DNA from: Balneolales bacterium
Lineage (GTDB): Bacteria > Bacteroidota > Rhodothermia > Balneolales > Natronogracilivirgulaceae
Direction: 5' to 3'
NCBI GenBank assembly: GCA_007127665.1
Contig: SKYY01000043.1
Coordinates: 1 to 6,875 of the forward strand
Length of the DNA: 6,875 nt
Shown: piece after piece, positions 1 through 6,216 of the stretch
Numbering within the stretch: the first letter of the stretch is position 1
Layout: every line of letters begins with the position of its first letter
The notes under the pieces: model-generated
Told to the model about the DNA's origin: nothing
Database searches by the model: none
Seen by the model: only the letters and a program-made list of their open reading frames with translations
Made by a program: the position numbers and the translations under genes

Positions 1-381
1 CATGGTGCGCACGTCGCCGAGGTGGTCGTGGTAGAGATGAAGTCCCTCTTCACGCATCTGCAGCACCCAGGCCGTATGCCAGTAGTCGCCACCACGAATC
101 AGTTCAATGCGCACCATATCGTCTTTACATTCGGTAATCTGGGCGCGCAGTTCGGTGCCGACCAGGACAAGGTCCGTGTCATCGGGATAGGTGGCCTCTC
201 CGACAAACGTTTCCCCGCAGAGACCAGAGAGGTTTTCCAGGAAGAGGTTCTGTGCGAATGGTTCGGGGTCTTTGTACCGATCGGCCGGACTGTCGGCGGG
301 CGGTTCCGGTTGCGGGTCGCCGCAGGCGGTGAGGGCGGCGATAAGAAAGAGTGTGGCGAGCGAGAAGATCAGTTTTTTCAT
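1..381 (-). CDS. Partial conserved hypothetical lipoprotein (N-terminal 127 residues)
   Basis: The open frame starts at ATG 381 and runs off the left edge, so the C-terminus is missing. The product opens with a lipoprotein signal peptide: MKK, a hydrophobic stretch over residues 4-19, and a lipobox LTAC with the acylated cysteine at C20. A Pro/Asp/Glu-rich linker follows (about 22-42). The visible globular part has two cysteines (C55 in GLCGETF and C85 in TECKD) that could form a disulfide. It ends with a stretch W105-V-L...GLHLYHDH (105-120) rich in His and Asp. From memory this matches a family of uncharacterised secreted proteins with a GLCG motif and a GLxLxHDH motif; their function is not known to me. 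I infer anchoring in a membrane facing the periplasm or surface. No Shine-Dalgarno sequence precedes the start. A candidate promoter lies at 419-447. GC content is visibly high, like the neighbouring wall peptidase. Confidence 0.8.
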   Translation of the reverse strand, partial: MKKLIFSLATLFLIAALTACGDPQPEPPADSPADRYKDPEPFAQNLFLENLSGLCGETFVGEATYPDDTDLVLVGTELRAQITECKDDMVRIELIRGGDYWHTAWVLQMREEGLHLYHDHLGDVRTM

Positions 382-402
382 GGTATTCAATGGGTTTGTT
401 TC

Positions 403-415
403 ATGTAGGTTACAT
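403..415. repeat. Short inverted repeat ATGTA-GGT-TACAT
   Basis: A perfect 5-bp dyad with a 3-bp centre lies 22-34 bp upstream of the left lipoprotein start, at or just after the predicted transcription start. It could be an operator half of the larger dyad at 418-445 or chance. No protein is known to me that binds this exact sequence. Confidence 0.3.
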
Positions 416-417
416 TA

Positions 418-445
418 GATAATGGCCATTTGAGTGACCATTATC
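418..445. repeat. Strong inverted repeat in the 382-470 intergenic gap
   Basis: The arms GATAATGG (418-425) and CCATTATC (438-445) are perfectly complementary. On the minus strand the stem extends inward by a T-G wobble, a C-G and an A-T pair, giving about 11 bp with a 6-base loop. Neither strand has a U-tract after the hairpin, so it is not a standard intrinsic terminator. The dyad lies between the -35-like and -10-like boxes of the candidate promoter at 419-447, which suits a repressor operator. An mRNA processing structure after the wall peptidase gene is the alternative. Confidence 0.55.
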
Positions 446-447
446 AA
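419..447 (-). promoter_or_regulatory. Candidate promoter for the left lipoprotein
   Basis: On the minus strand TTGATA (447-442) is followed after 17 bases by CATTAT (424-419). This is close to a sigma-70 TTGACA/TATAAT pair with ideal spacing, and the lipoprotein start codon lies about 38 bases further on. The inverted repeat at 418-445 covers the spacer. Promoters in Bacteroidota relatives often follow a different consensus, so this is a low-confidence call. Confidence 0.35.
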
Positions 448-470
448 CAAAAAATGAGAGAAAATAGGAG

Positions 471-1634
471 TTACGGTATCAGACGCCGGGCACGGACAAA
501 CCGGTTGTACTCGTACCGGTCGAAATGGGACGCTTCCGGATCCAGGCTGTTGATTCGAACCAGGTAGGAAGCGTGGATGAATTCCCGGTTGTCCAGGTAG
601 ATGGCGACGTGCACGATGCGTTCCGGAGAATCGGTTGTGGCCGTCTTTCCAAAAAAGAGCAGATCTCCGGTCTTCAGGTTTTCAAACCGGGGGCCCGGAT
701 CCACGTGTTCACCCATGAGGATCTGCTGGCTGGCATCGCGGTTAAGGTCCTTGCCATTGAGCCAGAACACCATCTTGGTCAACCCGGAGCAGTCGAACCC
801 TTTGGCGGAAGTGCCGCCCCACAGGTACGGTACGCCGATGAACATTTTTGCCGTCTGCGCGATGTTCTTGCCGGTCAGTTCGCGGGACTGGCGCCACGTG
901 TCGTAGGGTTCCACGAAATCCGACCGGATATAGCCGGTCCGGCCGTCCGGCAGACCCACCGACTTCCATTCCCCATCCACCCCGGAAAATCTCAACCGGT
1001 TGCCGATGGAGACGTCGCTCACGGGAAGGGATTGGGTGGATGTTTCCTCGTACACGGTCCCGTGGAAATCCGTCACGATCACTTTTTCCGAATTCTGCCA
1101 TCTTTGGAAGCCCTGCGGGTCCATCTGTTCGAGCAGGCCGGTGCTCATCCAACCGAGGTAATTATAGGGTGACTGAACGTAAAACCATCCGCGCTGGCGT
1201 TTCAGGATGCGCAGGGGAGTGCCCATGAGAACCTGGGTGACCAGTTCGGAGGTGAAACGCGGCTCGGCACGCATTTGCGCCACGCTGACACGTACCACGC
1301 CCTGAATGTTTTCAGCAAGACCGGGATGTGGAAGCAGGGTGATATCATTGCGGATGTCGCTGAATCCTGCTTCGCGCAGTGCTGTACTTACCTGGTCTTT
1401 TGCCTCGGGGTTATCAACTTCACCGTTGAGGAGCACCCGGGATCCGCGGATCTCCCATGTGACGTCGAACACAGCCACTCTGCGGTCCGGAGCCAGTACC
1501 TTTCTGACGGACTCGATTGCGTTGCTGATGCGCTGGTCTTCCTGCGAGGCGGATGAAAAGGCGTTCGAAGACGGGGCGATCGATGTGAATACAAATAGAA
1601 GCAGTAATAAAAACGGAAATCTGTTTTTTGGCAT
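471..1634 (-). CDS. Secreted SH3-domain NlpC/P60 (C40) peptidase, YkfC-like
   Basis: This 387-residue protein is a predicted peptidoglycan hydrolase. The family cuts the gamma-D-glutamyl-diamino acid bond in stem peptides. It has a signal peptide (hydrophobic residues 7-20, plausible cleavage after SNA at 25). A BON-like alpha/beta segment follows at about 35-102, including LLNGEVDNPEAK. Next come two bacterial SH3 modules, about 112-170 and 185-243. The NlpC/P60 domain spans about 255-387. The catalytic cysteine is C282 in DCSGL. H342 in HVAIYL and H354 in FIHAS complete a Cys-His-His triad, and their 12-residue spacing matches Bacillus YkfC as I recall it. D281 and the YNYLGW stretch in the first SH3 module resemble elements that YkfC uses to bind the free L-Ala end, which suggests a role in recycling or trimming cut wall peptides. 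I infer a periplasmic location. Start is ATG 1634; no Shine-Dalgarno is seen. Length is normal and the gene looks intact. The enzyme class is firm; the exact substrate is inferred. Confidence 0.92.
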   Translation of the reverse strand: MPKNRFPFLLLLLFVFTSIAPSSNAFSSASQEDQRISNAIESVRKVLAPDRRVAVFDVTWEIRGSRVLLNGEVDNPEAKDQVSTALREAGFSDIRNDITLLPHPGLAENIQGVVRVSVAQMRAEPRFTSELVTQVLMGTPLRILKRQRGWFYVQSPYNYLGWMSTGLLEQMDPQGFQRWQNSEKVIVTDFHGTVYEETSTQSLPVSDVSIGNRLRFSGVDGEWKSVGLPDGRTGYIRSDFVEPYDTWRQSRELTGKNIAQTAKMFIGVPYLWGGTSAKGFDCSGLTKMVFWLNGKDLNRDASQQILMGEHVDPGPRFENLKTGDLLFFGKTATTDSPERIVHVAIYLDNREFIHASYLVRINSLDPEASHFDRYEYNRFVRARRLIP

Positions 1635-1671
1635 GGACGGTCATGTTAGATCTGAGGTTGCACTCTCAGGG

Positions 1672-1698
1672 AATATAGCAAAGAATTGAGACAGGCAA
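1672..1698 (-). promoter_or_regulatory. Candidate promoter of the NlpC/P60 gene
   Basis: Minus-strand TTGCC (1698-1694) is followed by a TATATT box (1677-1672). That leaves 15 bases between the two hexamers, or 18 bases between TTG and TA if read by the Bacteroidota-type consensus. It sits about 40-65 bp upstream of the ATG at 1634. The box matches are modest. The direct repeats at 1705-1735 lie immediately upstream, where an activator would bind. Confidence 0.3.
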
Positions 1699-1704
1699 GA
1701 TGGA

Positions 1705-1735
1705 ATCGTCCATGCAAGGGGATATCGTCCATGCA
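1705..1735. repeat. 12-bp perfect direct repeat upstream of the NlpC/P60 gene
   Basis: ATCGTCCATGCA occurs at 1705-1716 and again at 1724-1735, with starts 19 bp apart, close to two helical turns. A related inverted version (GCATGGACGG, 1631-1640) covers the start codon of the gene. The repeats lie just upstream of the candidate -35 box. They could be a tandem activator site or a trace of local duplication. The rest of the 1635-1850 gap shows no gene and no clear terminator. Confidence 0.5.
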
Positions 1736-1850
1736 CATGACTTGCAACTGGCAAATCAAGTGCCCCGTAATTAGTGAATCGCGAACCCGGCAACCGGCAG
1801 GTCGAGGGGGGTTGAACCTGATAAATGTAACAACAGGCTGAAACCGGTCC

Positions 1851-4800
1851 TTATTTTAGCAGCAGCATTGGCCGAACAGCAGTGAAATCACCAAACTGGA
1901 TGCGATAGAGGTAAACTCCACTGGCCAGATGGATTGCATCGAAGTGGACTTCATGGCTTCCGGGCTCATACCGCCCATTTACAAGTGTACCAACCTTCCT
2001 TCCGGTGACATCGTAAACTGACAGCGTCACTTGATCACCTTTCGCCATTTCCCAACGGATGGCGGTGATGGGATTGAAGGGATTCGGGTAGTTTTGATCC
2101 AGCCTGTTTTTAAAAGCAACTGCCGGCCAGTCATCGGCACTGACGTCTCTGCTCACAAGGATCGTTACGGGTATGGTTTTGTTTCCGGCGTTGCTGTTCA
2201 CTGTTATGGTACCCTGGTAGTTACCTTCCGGAAGGTCCCGGGAGTCAAAGGAAATGGTTATGTCACGGTGGCCGCCGGCGCCGATTGTGCCGGTTGCGGG
2301 GTTTATGGTCCATCGCGATGGCGTGTCGGTGATGCAAATGATGTCGGCTGTCTGCCCTGTTGCCCCCAAGTTGTCCGTAACCGTAAGCCGGTACGTGTAG
2401 TTGTCTGCCTGCGAGTAAGAGTGGGTCGTATTCATCTGATTGCTGGTTTGACCATCCCCGAACTCCCAGAAATACGCGGTGATCTGTCCGTCCGGGTCGT
2501 AGGAACCGGCCGCACTGAAGGACACGGTCTGGTTGACATGTGCCGTCGCGGGTGTGACCTGTGCCACGGCAACGGGTGGCTGGTTCTGCGTGGTGCCACC
2601 GGCTTTGCCGACGGCACGGATAAGGAAGGCACCTTTCGGGAAAAAGGCCTCAAGGTTGGACCATCCGGAGAACATCCACTGGTTGAACAGATAGGTATAA
2701 TAGCCGTAATAACTGAAGCCGTGTTTCTTGCCTTCGTTATCATAGCCGGCGGGGAACTTGATATCCGGGTTTAGGGACCCCGCAATGAGCGAAAAGGTCT
2801 GTCCTTTTTTAAAGGACATTTTTTTACGGGCATGTGGTGGAAAGTTGTATTCATACCACTTGCCACCCTCTGACAGGTCAAAAACATGTGTGGTGTCGAA
2901 GACGAACGAACCGTCTGCGCCTATGACCAGAATCTCCATCGGGTTGGAGTTCCGGGATTCGGTTTTCATGAAGAAACGCATTCTCTCCAGGTCGAAATCC
3001 TGATCCAGCAGAAAATCATTTCGCCAATAGAACAAGCTGCCACCGCCAAAACCCAGAAAACCGTCAGCCGTGTGGTTTCCGTCGTCAAGCATCAGGACGA
3101 CTTCATTCGTTGCAGCAACCGATTCCGGTGCTTTTTTTGTGACGGGAGGCTCTCCGCCACTGGCTGTTACCGTGTAGGTGAGCGGACCGGTACCGGTATT
3201 GGCAATCCGAAGCGGGACATTCCTGGTCTGCCCGGGGTAGACGGAAACATTCAAATGGTTGTCAGCGATGCTGAGCATTCCTATACCCGGACCCGTTCCG
3301 GAAATCAAAGCGCGAATCCTTAGATTCAGATCAAATCCATAATCGTAAAAGCTTTTCCATCCATCATCCTCATGGATCCAGGCGCTTTTATTTGGCACGG
3401 CAGGTCCGCCATCAAAGATCAGCGGCCAACCACCTGTAGCATTGATTTCGTACCCTATCCAATATTCCAAACCTTGCTGCAGTGTAACGGGTTGGTTTAA
3501 ATCATGGGCGTACCATTCACCCAGTTTGATGGTATTACCGATAAATTCGGAGTGAACAAGGGATCCGGGACCGGAGGCGGATCCACCTTCCCAAACTTTC
3601 AGAGTGACATTATTTCCGCATCCATCATTGATAAACGCAATGATGGAGGTCAGGTCCTTTCCATAGAGTCCGAAAAGTTCTTCCCCGGTCAGGCGTATGG
3701 CTACCTCGTAGGTGACTTCCTGGTTCATTCCAATGTCAATGAATGTGTCTCCGCCGTCATAATGTACGAGCACGCCGGGCGGTTCATAATCGATAGTAAC
3801 ATCGAAACTCATTGTTTCGCCAACAGAACTGATATTGGATATGAGCACACCGCCAGGTGTTCCGTCAGAAAGAAAAGCCACTGGGTTTGTGTGGTCTGAA
3901 AGGGCGGTTCTGCCCATATTGGCGGAATAGTGTGCTTGCAGAATATCGCCGTTTTCGGTCAGGTTGCCATTTGGCCTGTAGACATATACTTCATCCGGGC
4001 TAAAGAAGTTGCCCTTTCCTTCTGAGAGGATGTTCACACGGTAAATGATCAGTCCTTCACCGGGGAGCGCGCTGTCGAAAATGGAGCGATGGCTTCGATA
4101 TTCAACAACGAAAAACTCGTAGGGTGAACCGGCCGATGGAATCTTGTAGAAGCTTGCATGTTGATTGTTGTTATCATGATAATGCAACGGATGCAGGTGG
4201 TAGGTACCCGATTCGGTGATTAAAGGGATTTCACTAACCCAGCCGCCATACAGGAATTTCATATAGGCGTTCATGTGAGGAGGGATGATATCCGTTGTAC
4301 TCATCAGATCCCATGGCCCGACCGGAACGAAGCCGCTTTGATCATACCGGTAAAGATCCGGTGCACCGAGAACATGAAACATTTCATGGGCGATGGTTGC
4401 CAAAGGAATGGTATTGGTGACTTCGCCTTCTTCAAGCAGAAATGAGTAGTCCCATACTCGTTTTCCATGCAGGGTTACTTCGTGGGAGAACAAGATCCAG
4501 CGGTGTGGCCATAGCAGGTCATTCCACCCTTCCGGTCTTCCTCTGACGATGAATGAGACGGCATCCACTTTGCCGTCATTGTTCTTGTCCAGGTTTATGT
4601 TTTGAGGGATTTGTTGCTCCACAAATTCCACAGCGTTTTTAAGCAGGGAGTGCAACCGTTCTGTTCTTTCCTGATCACCTTCGTATCCTGTGGGATTGCT
4701 CACCGATTTTTTTTGATAGTAAGACCGGGGATGGGCGTCCTGATAGGATACAACCTGATCTCCGGATGGAGCCGGATAAAAAGTTGAAAAAATTTCGAGT

Positions 4801-5396
4801 TTGCCGTAGGAAGCTTCCATGAAGTATTCATAGAGAGAGAGTACTCCGTTGCCTTGCATGTTGTGGAGTTGATCATAAAAACTGTACTCTTTGACGAATT
4901 CCGTTTCATCGTTAAAGCGAATAAACACGACAATGTTATTAAGTTTATCGAGTGAAGATAGCTGATGGGCAGAATGCATGTTTCCATTGAAGGCCCGCTT
5001 TTGTGCTTCAAACATTAACCTGTTAAACTCCTCACGTTTGTGCATCATTTTTTCCGGCGGGATATTTGCATGGGGTAACAGGCCGCCCTCAGCAGGATTA
5101 TCCCGGCCGGGAACCATGGATGTCGGAAGCAGTTTGCCGTTCCACTCATCGGCGTAAACATAAAAGCCGGTCTCCTGATCCTGAATGATGGTAAAACCGT
5201 TGGCGTCGTGAAGCCAGTTGTGGAATTCGTCACCGCTTGCATAGCAGTGGAGAATGGTGCCGTCGGGTTGTGTCAGTGTTTGTGGAATATTACGCAACGG
5301 GGCGCTAAACACTTCCAGAAAAAGCAGCAGTGACAGGAAAAGTATCGTGAGAAGACTGGCCGTTTTGGTTGGATGTGCTGATTTACCTGAATACAT
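1851..5396 (-). CDS. Large secreted M6-family metalloprotease with PKD domain and T9SS sorting signal
   Basis: This 1181-residue protein is a predicted zinc endopeptidase exported by type IX secretion. Its N-terminal signal peptide (hydrophobic 13-28, cleavage near 31-32) leads into a propeptide-like segment (about 36-135). The M6 catalytic domain spans about 150-400. It contains HEMFHVLGAPD at 337-347 (HExxHxxGxxD: H337, H341 and D347 as zinc ligands, E338 catalytic) and a Met-turn candidate PWDLM at 361-365. An upstream calcium-loop-like DxNxDGxxD lies at 270-278. The accessory part holds a jelly-roll-like module (about 541-700), a half beta-sandwich (about 706-745), a second similar module (about 764-930), a PKD domain (about 939-1021, with YDPDG and WEFGDG), the other sandwich half (about 1027-1084), and a T9SS type A sorting domain (about 1099-1181, starting QNYPNPFNP). 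The ATG at 5396 is supported by GGAGG six bases upstream. Role is inferred as extracellular protein degradation; the substrate is unknown. The gene follows an unknown lipoprotein by 64 bp. GC content changes clearly along the gene. Confidence 0.93.
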   Translation of the reverse strand: MYSGKSAHPTKTASLLTILFLSLLLFLEVFSAPLRNIPQTLTQPDGTILHCYASGDEFHNWLHDANGFTIIQDQETGFYVYADEWNGKLLPTSMVPGRDNPAEGGLLPHANIPPEKMMHKREEFNRLMFEAQKRAFNGNMHSAHQLSSLDKLNNIVVFIRFNDETEFVKEYSFYDQLHNMQGNGVLSLYEYFMEASYGKLEIFSTFYPAPSGDQVVSYQDAHPRSYYQKKSVSNPTGYEGDQERTERLHSLLKNAVEFVEQQIPQNINLDKNNDGKVDAVSFIVRGRPEGWNDLLWPHRWILFSHEVTLHGKRVWDYSFLLEEGEVTNTIPLATIAHEMFHVLGAPDLYRYDQSGFVPVGPWDLMSTTDIIPPHMNAYMKFLYGGWVSEIPLITESGTYHLHPLHYHDNNNQHASFYKIPSAGSPYEFFVVEYRSHRSIFDSALPGEGLIIYRVNILSEGKGNFFSPDEVYVYRPNGNLTENGDILQAHYSANMGRTALSDHTNPVAFLSDGTPGGVLISNISSVGETMSFDVTIDYEPPGVLVHYDGGDTFIDIGMNQEVTYEVAIRLTGEELFGLYGKDLTSIIAFINDGCGNNVTLKVWEGGSASGPGSLVHSEFIGNTIKLGEWYAHDLNQPVTLQQGLEYWIGYEINATGGWPLIFDGGPAVPNKSAWIHEDDGWKSFYDYGFDLNLRIRALISGTGPGIGMLSIADNHLNVSVYPGQTRNVPLRIANTGTGPLTYTVTASGGEPPVTKKAPESVAATNEVVLMLDDGNHTADGFLGFGGGSLFYWRNDFLLDQDFDLERMRFFMKTESRNSNPMEILVIGADGSFVFDTTHVFDLSEGGKWYEYNFPPHARKKMSFKKGQTFSLIAGSLNPDIKFPAGYDNEGKKHGFSYYGYYTYLFNQWMFSGWSNLEAFFPKGAFLIRAVGKAGGTTQNQPPVAVAQVTPATAHVNQTVSFSAAGSYDPDGQITAYFWEFGDGQTSNQMNTTHSYSQADNYTYRLTVTDNLGATGQTADIICITDTPSRWTINPATGTIGAGGHRDITISFDSRDLPEGNYQGTITVNSNAGNKTIPVTILVSRDVSADDWPAVAFKNRLDQNYPNPFNPITAIRWEMAKGDQVTLSVYDVTGRKVGTLVNGRYEPGSHEVHFDAIHLASGVYLYRIQFGDFTAVRPMLLLK
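2800..2825 (+). terminator. Intrinsic-terminator-like hairpin, antisense inside the protease gene
   Basis: On the plus strand TGTCCTTT (2800-2807) and AAAGGACA (2811-2818) form a perfect 8-bp stem with a 3-base loop, followed by seven T residues (2819-2825). This has the form of a rho-independent terminator for plus-strand transcription, though half of the stem is A-T. It lies within codons for KKMSFKKG of the protease, so it may be a by-product of lysine codons. No plus-strand gene is seen upstream of it. Confidence 0.35.
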
Positions 5397-5402
5397 GGGT
5401 TG

Positions 5403-5407
5403 CCTCC
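5403..5407 (-). promoter_or_regulatory. Strong Shine-Dalgarno site (GGAGG) of the protease gene
   Basis: GGAGG lies six bases before the ATG at 5396 and fixes that start. It is the only strong ribosome binding site in the window; the other two visible starts with ATG have none. This suggests high translation of the protease, and an organism that does use Shine-Dalgarno pairing, which is uncommon in classical Bacteroidia. Confidence 0.8.
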
Positions 5408-5460
5408 AGGTTGTGCTTGCTATCCCATAAAACGGGTAGAAAGCAGTGAAAAATCATAGA

Positions 5461-6036
5461 TTACCAGGTACGAATCATCCCTTTATCCATCACGCCGTGG
5501 TTGATGATGCGTATGGTTGTGGTGAAGTCAGCGATAGCCGGTCCTTGCGGCGTTGCAACCGTATCGCGGTGTGTCACGGTGTGGATCCACTCTTCGTGAC
5601 TTTCAATAATGAGCGTTGCATCACGGTATTTCAGATGCGCTTTCCCTGCCCTATCGACTCCCGTAATTGTCAGTTCCCCGTCCTGAAAAGGGAACCGGTA
5701 AATACCGAATAAACGGCTTGTTGCACCACCTCCGGCAGCTCCTTTGAGGGCGCCATACCTTCCATACACAACTTTCAGAGAATCATCAATTACAAATGGA
5801 ATCCTTTGAGAGGTGAGGGTTCTTTTCTCCTTGTCAAAGAAATAGGTGGGGGCGTCGATCATACGTCCGCGCGGATAATTGCCCTGAATAACCGTCCCCT
5901 CTTTAGTCTGGATTTGTTCAATAAATACAAAGACATCTGCACCATAAATCCAGGGAACGATATTATGCTTTTTTGCCGCGCAGCCTGCAAGAAGCAGCAA
6001 TGTTAAAACACCACCGATAATGTGTTCATGTGTCAC
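5461..6036 (-). CDS. Small lipoprotein of unknown function
   Basis: I do not recognise this 191-residue protein. It starts with a hydrophobic segment (about 6-18) and a lipobox LAGC with C19 as the lipidated cysteine, followed by AAKK. The remainder is mostly short beta-type segments without an obvious catalytic motif: a basic turn at PRGRM (55-59), a Gly/Ala-rich patch GALKGAAGGGATSR (95-108), and a C-terminal run of alternating hydrophobic and polar strands (about 120-180). A small beta-rich envelope protein is the cautious reading. The start is GTG 6036. An in-frame TAG lies about 15 codons upstream with no ATG, GTG or TTG between, so GTG is the only standard choice. The n-region then lacks Lys or Arg, which is odd for a lipoprotein. 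AAGGG about 10 bases upstream is a weak ribosome binding site. The protease follows after 64 bp, so the two may form an operon. GC content is lower than in the outer genes. Confidence 0.8.
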   Translation of the reverse strand: MTHEHIIGGVLTLLLLAGCAAKKHNIVPWIYGADVFVFIEQIQTKEGTVIQGNYPRGRMIDAPTYFFDKEKRTLTSQRIPFVIDDSLKVVYGRYGALKGAAGGGATSRLFGIYRFPFQDGELTITGVDRAGKAHLKYRDATLIIESHEEWIHTVTHRDTVATPQGPAIADFTTTIRIINHGVMDKGMIRTW

Positions 6037-6100
6037 TTTTCGGAGCCCTTGCTTTGACGCAGGAGTGTTTGAAAGCTAATATGGTGCGGCTAATCAGAAA

Positions 6101-6131
6101 ATAATACCTCTGTAATTTAGATATTTTCCAA
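6101..6131 (-). promoter_or_regulatory. Candidate promoter of the lipoprotein-protease pair
   Basis: On the minus strand TTGGAA (6131-6126) and TATTAT (6106-6101) resemble -35 and -10 boxes, but the 19-base spacer is long. The expected transcript start would be near 6094, about 58 bases before the GTG at 6036. A perfect dyad at 6126-6138 overlaps the -35 box. The surrounding gap (6037-6216) is A/T-rich, as expected for a promoter region, and holds no gene. Confidence 0.3.
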
Positions 6132-6138
6132 TATGGAA
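6126..6138. repeat. Inverted repeat TTCCA-ATA-TGGAA
   Basis: A perfect 5-bp dyad with a 3-bp centre overlaps the -35-like box upstream of the lipoprotein gene. Its size and place suit a dimeric repressor, but a 5-bp dyad in A/T-rich DNA can arise by chance. Confidence 0.3.
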
Positions 6139-6181
6139 GAAAGTAAGAGGTCGTTTTTATTTTACACTATTTATTGTTTGT

Positions 6182-6203
6182 AAAAAACCCATTCCGAAAT
6201 TGG
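6182..6203 (-). terminator. Weak candidate terminator after the ADP-ribosylglycohydrolase gene
   Basis: On the minus strand CCA (6203-6201) and TGG (6191-6189) flank an imperfect stem-loop that contains one A-A mismatch and a G-T pair. A run of T residues follows (6187-6182). It begins 13 bases after the TAA of the glycohydrolase gene, the right place for an intrinsic terminator, but the stem is weak. Confidence 0.3.
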
Positions 6204-6216
6204 CAAAGATGCTCTG

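Noticed and set aside
418..445. Hairpin as an intrinsic terminator of the NlpC/P60 gene
   Set aside because: The stem is good but no T-tract follows on the minus strand. Its fit to the promoter spacer makes an operator more likely.
525..1172. Plus-strand 215-codon open frame
   Set aside because: It is exactly antisense to the NlpC/P60 peptidase, which has clear catalytic motifs. The translation shows no domain, signal peptide or ribosome binding site.
1815..1830. tRNA T-loop-like string GGTTCAACCCC on the minus strand
   Set aside because: The flanking bases do not pair into a five-base T-stem, and no acceptor stem, anticodon arm or CCA end can be built around it.
1740..1850. Terminator for the protease gene
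   Set aside because: Only short or long-looped stems are present (CCTG/CAGG, CAACC/GGTTG, CCGG/CCGG) and none has a T-tract.
2031..2774. Plus-strand 247-codon open frame
   Set aside because: It lies antisense to the PKD and sorting-domain part of the protease, where high GC keeps other frames open. No recognisable protein features are present.
4560..4590. Calcium-loop motif of the protease as a dockerin
   Set aside because: There is only one DxNxDGxxD loop and it lies inside the M6 catalytic region, where family members commonly carry such a loop. A dockerin needs a paired repeat.
5417..5438. Small CTACCC/GGG-A-TAG stem between the lipoprotein and protease genes
   Set aside because: Short, bulged and without a T-tract; it is not enough to call an attenuator or terminator.
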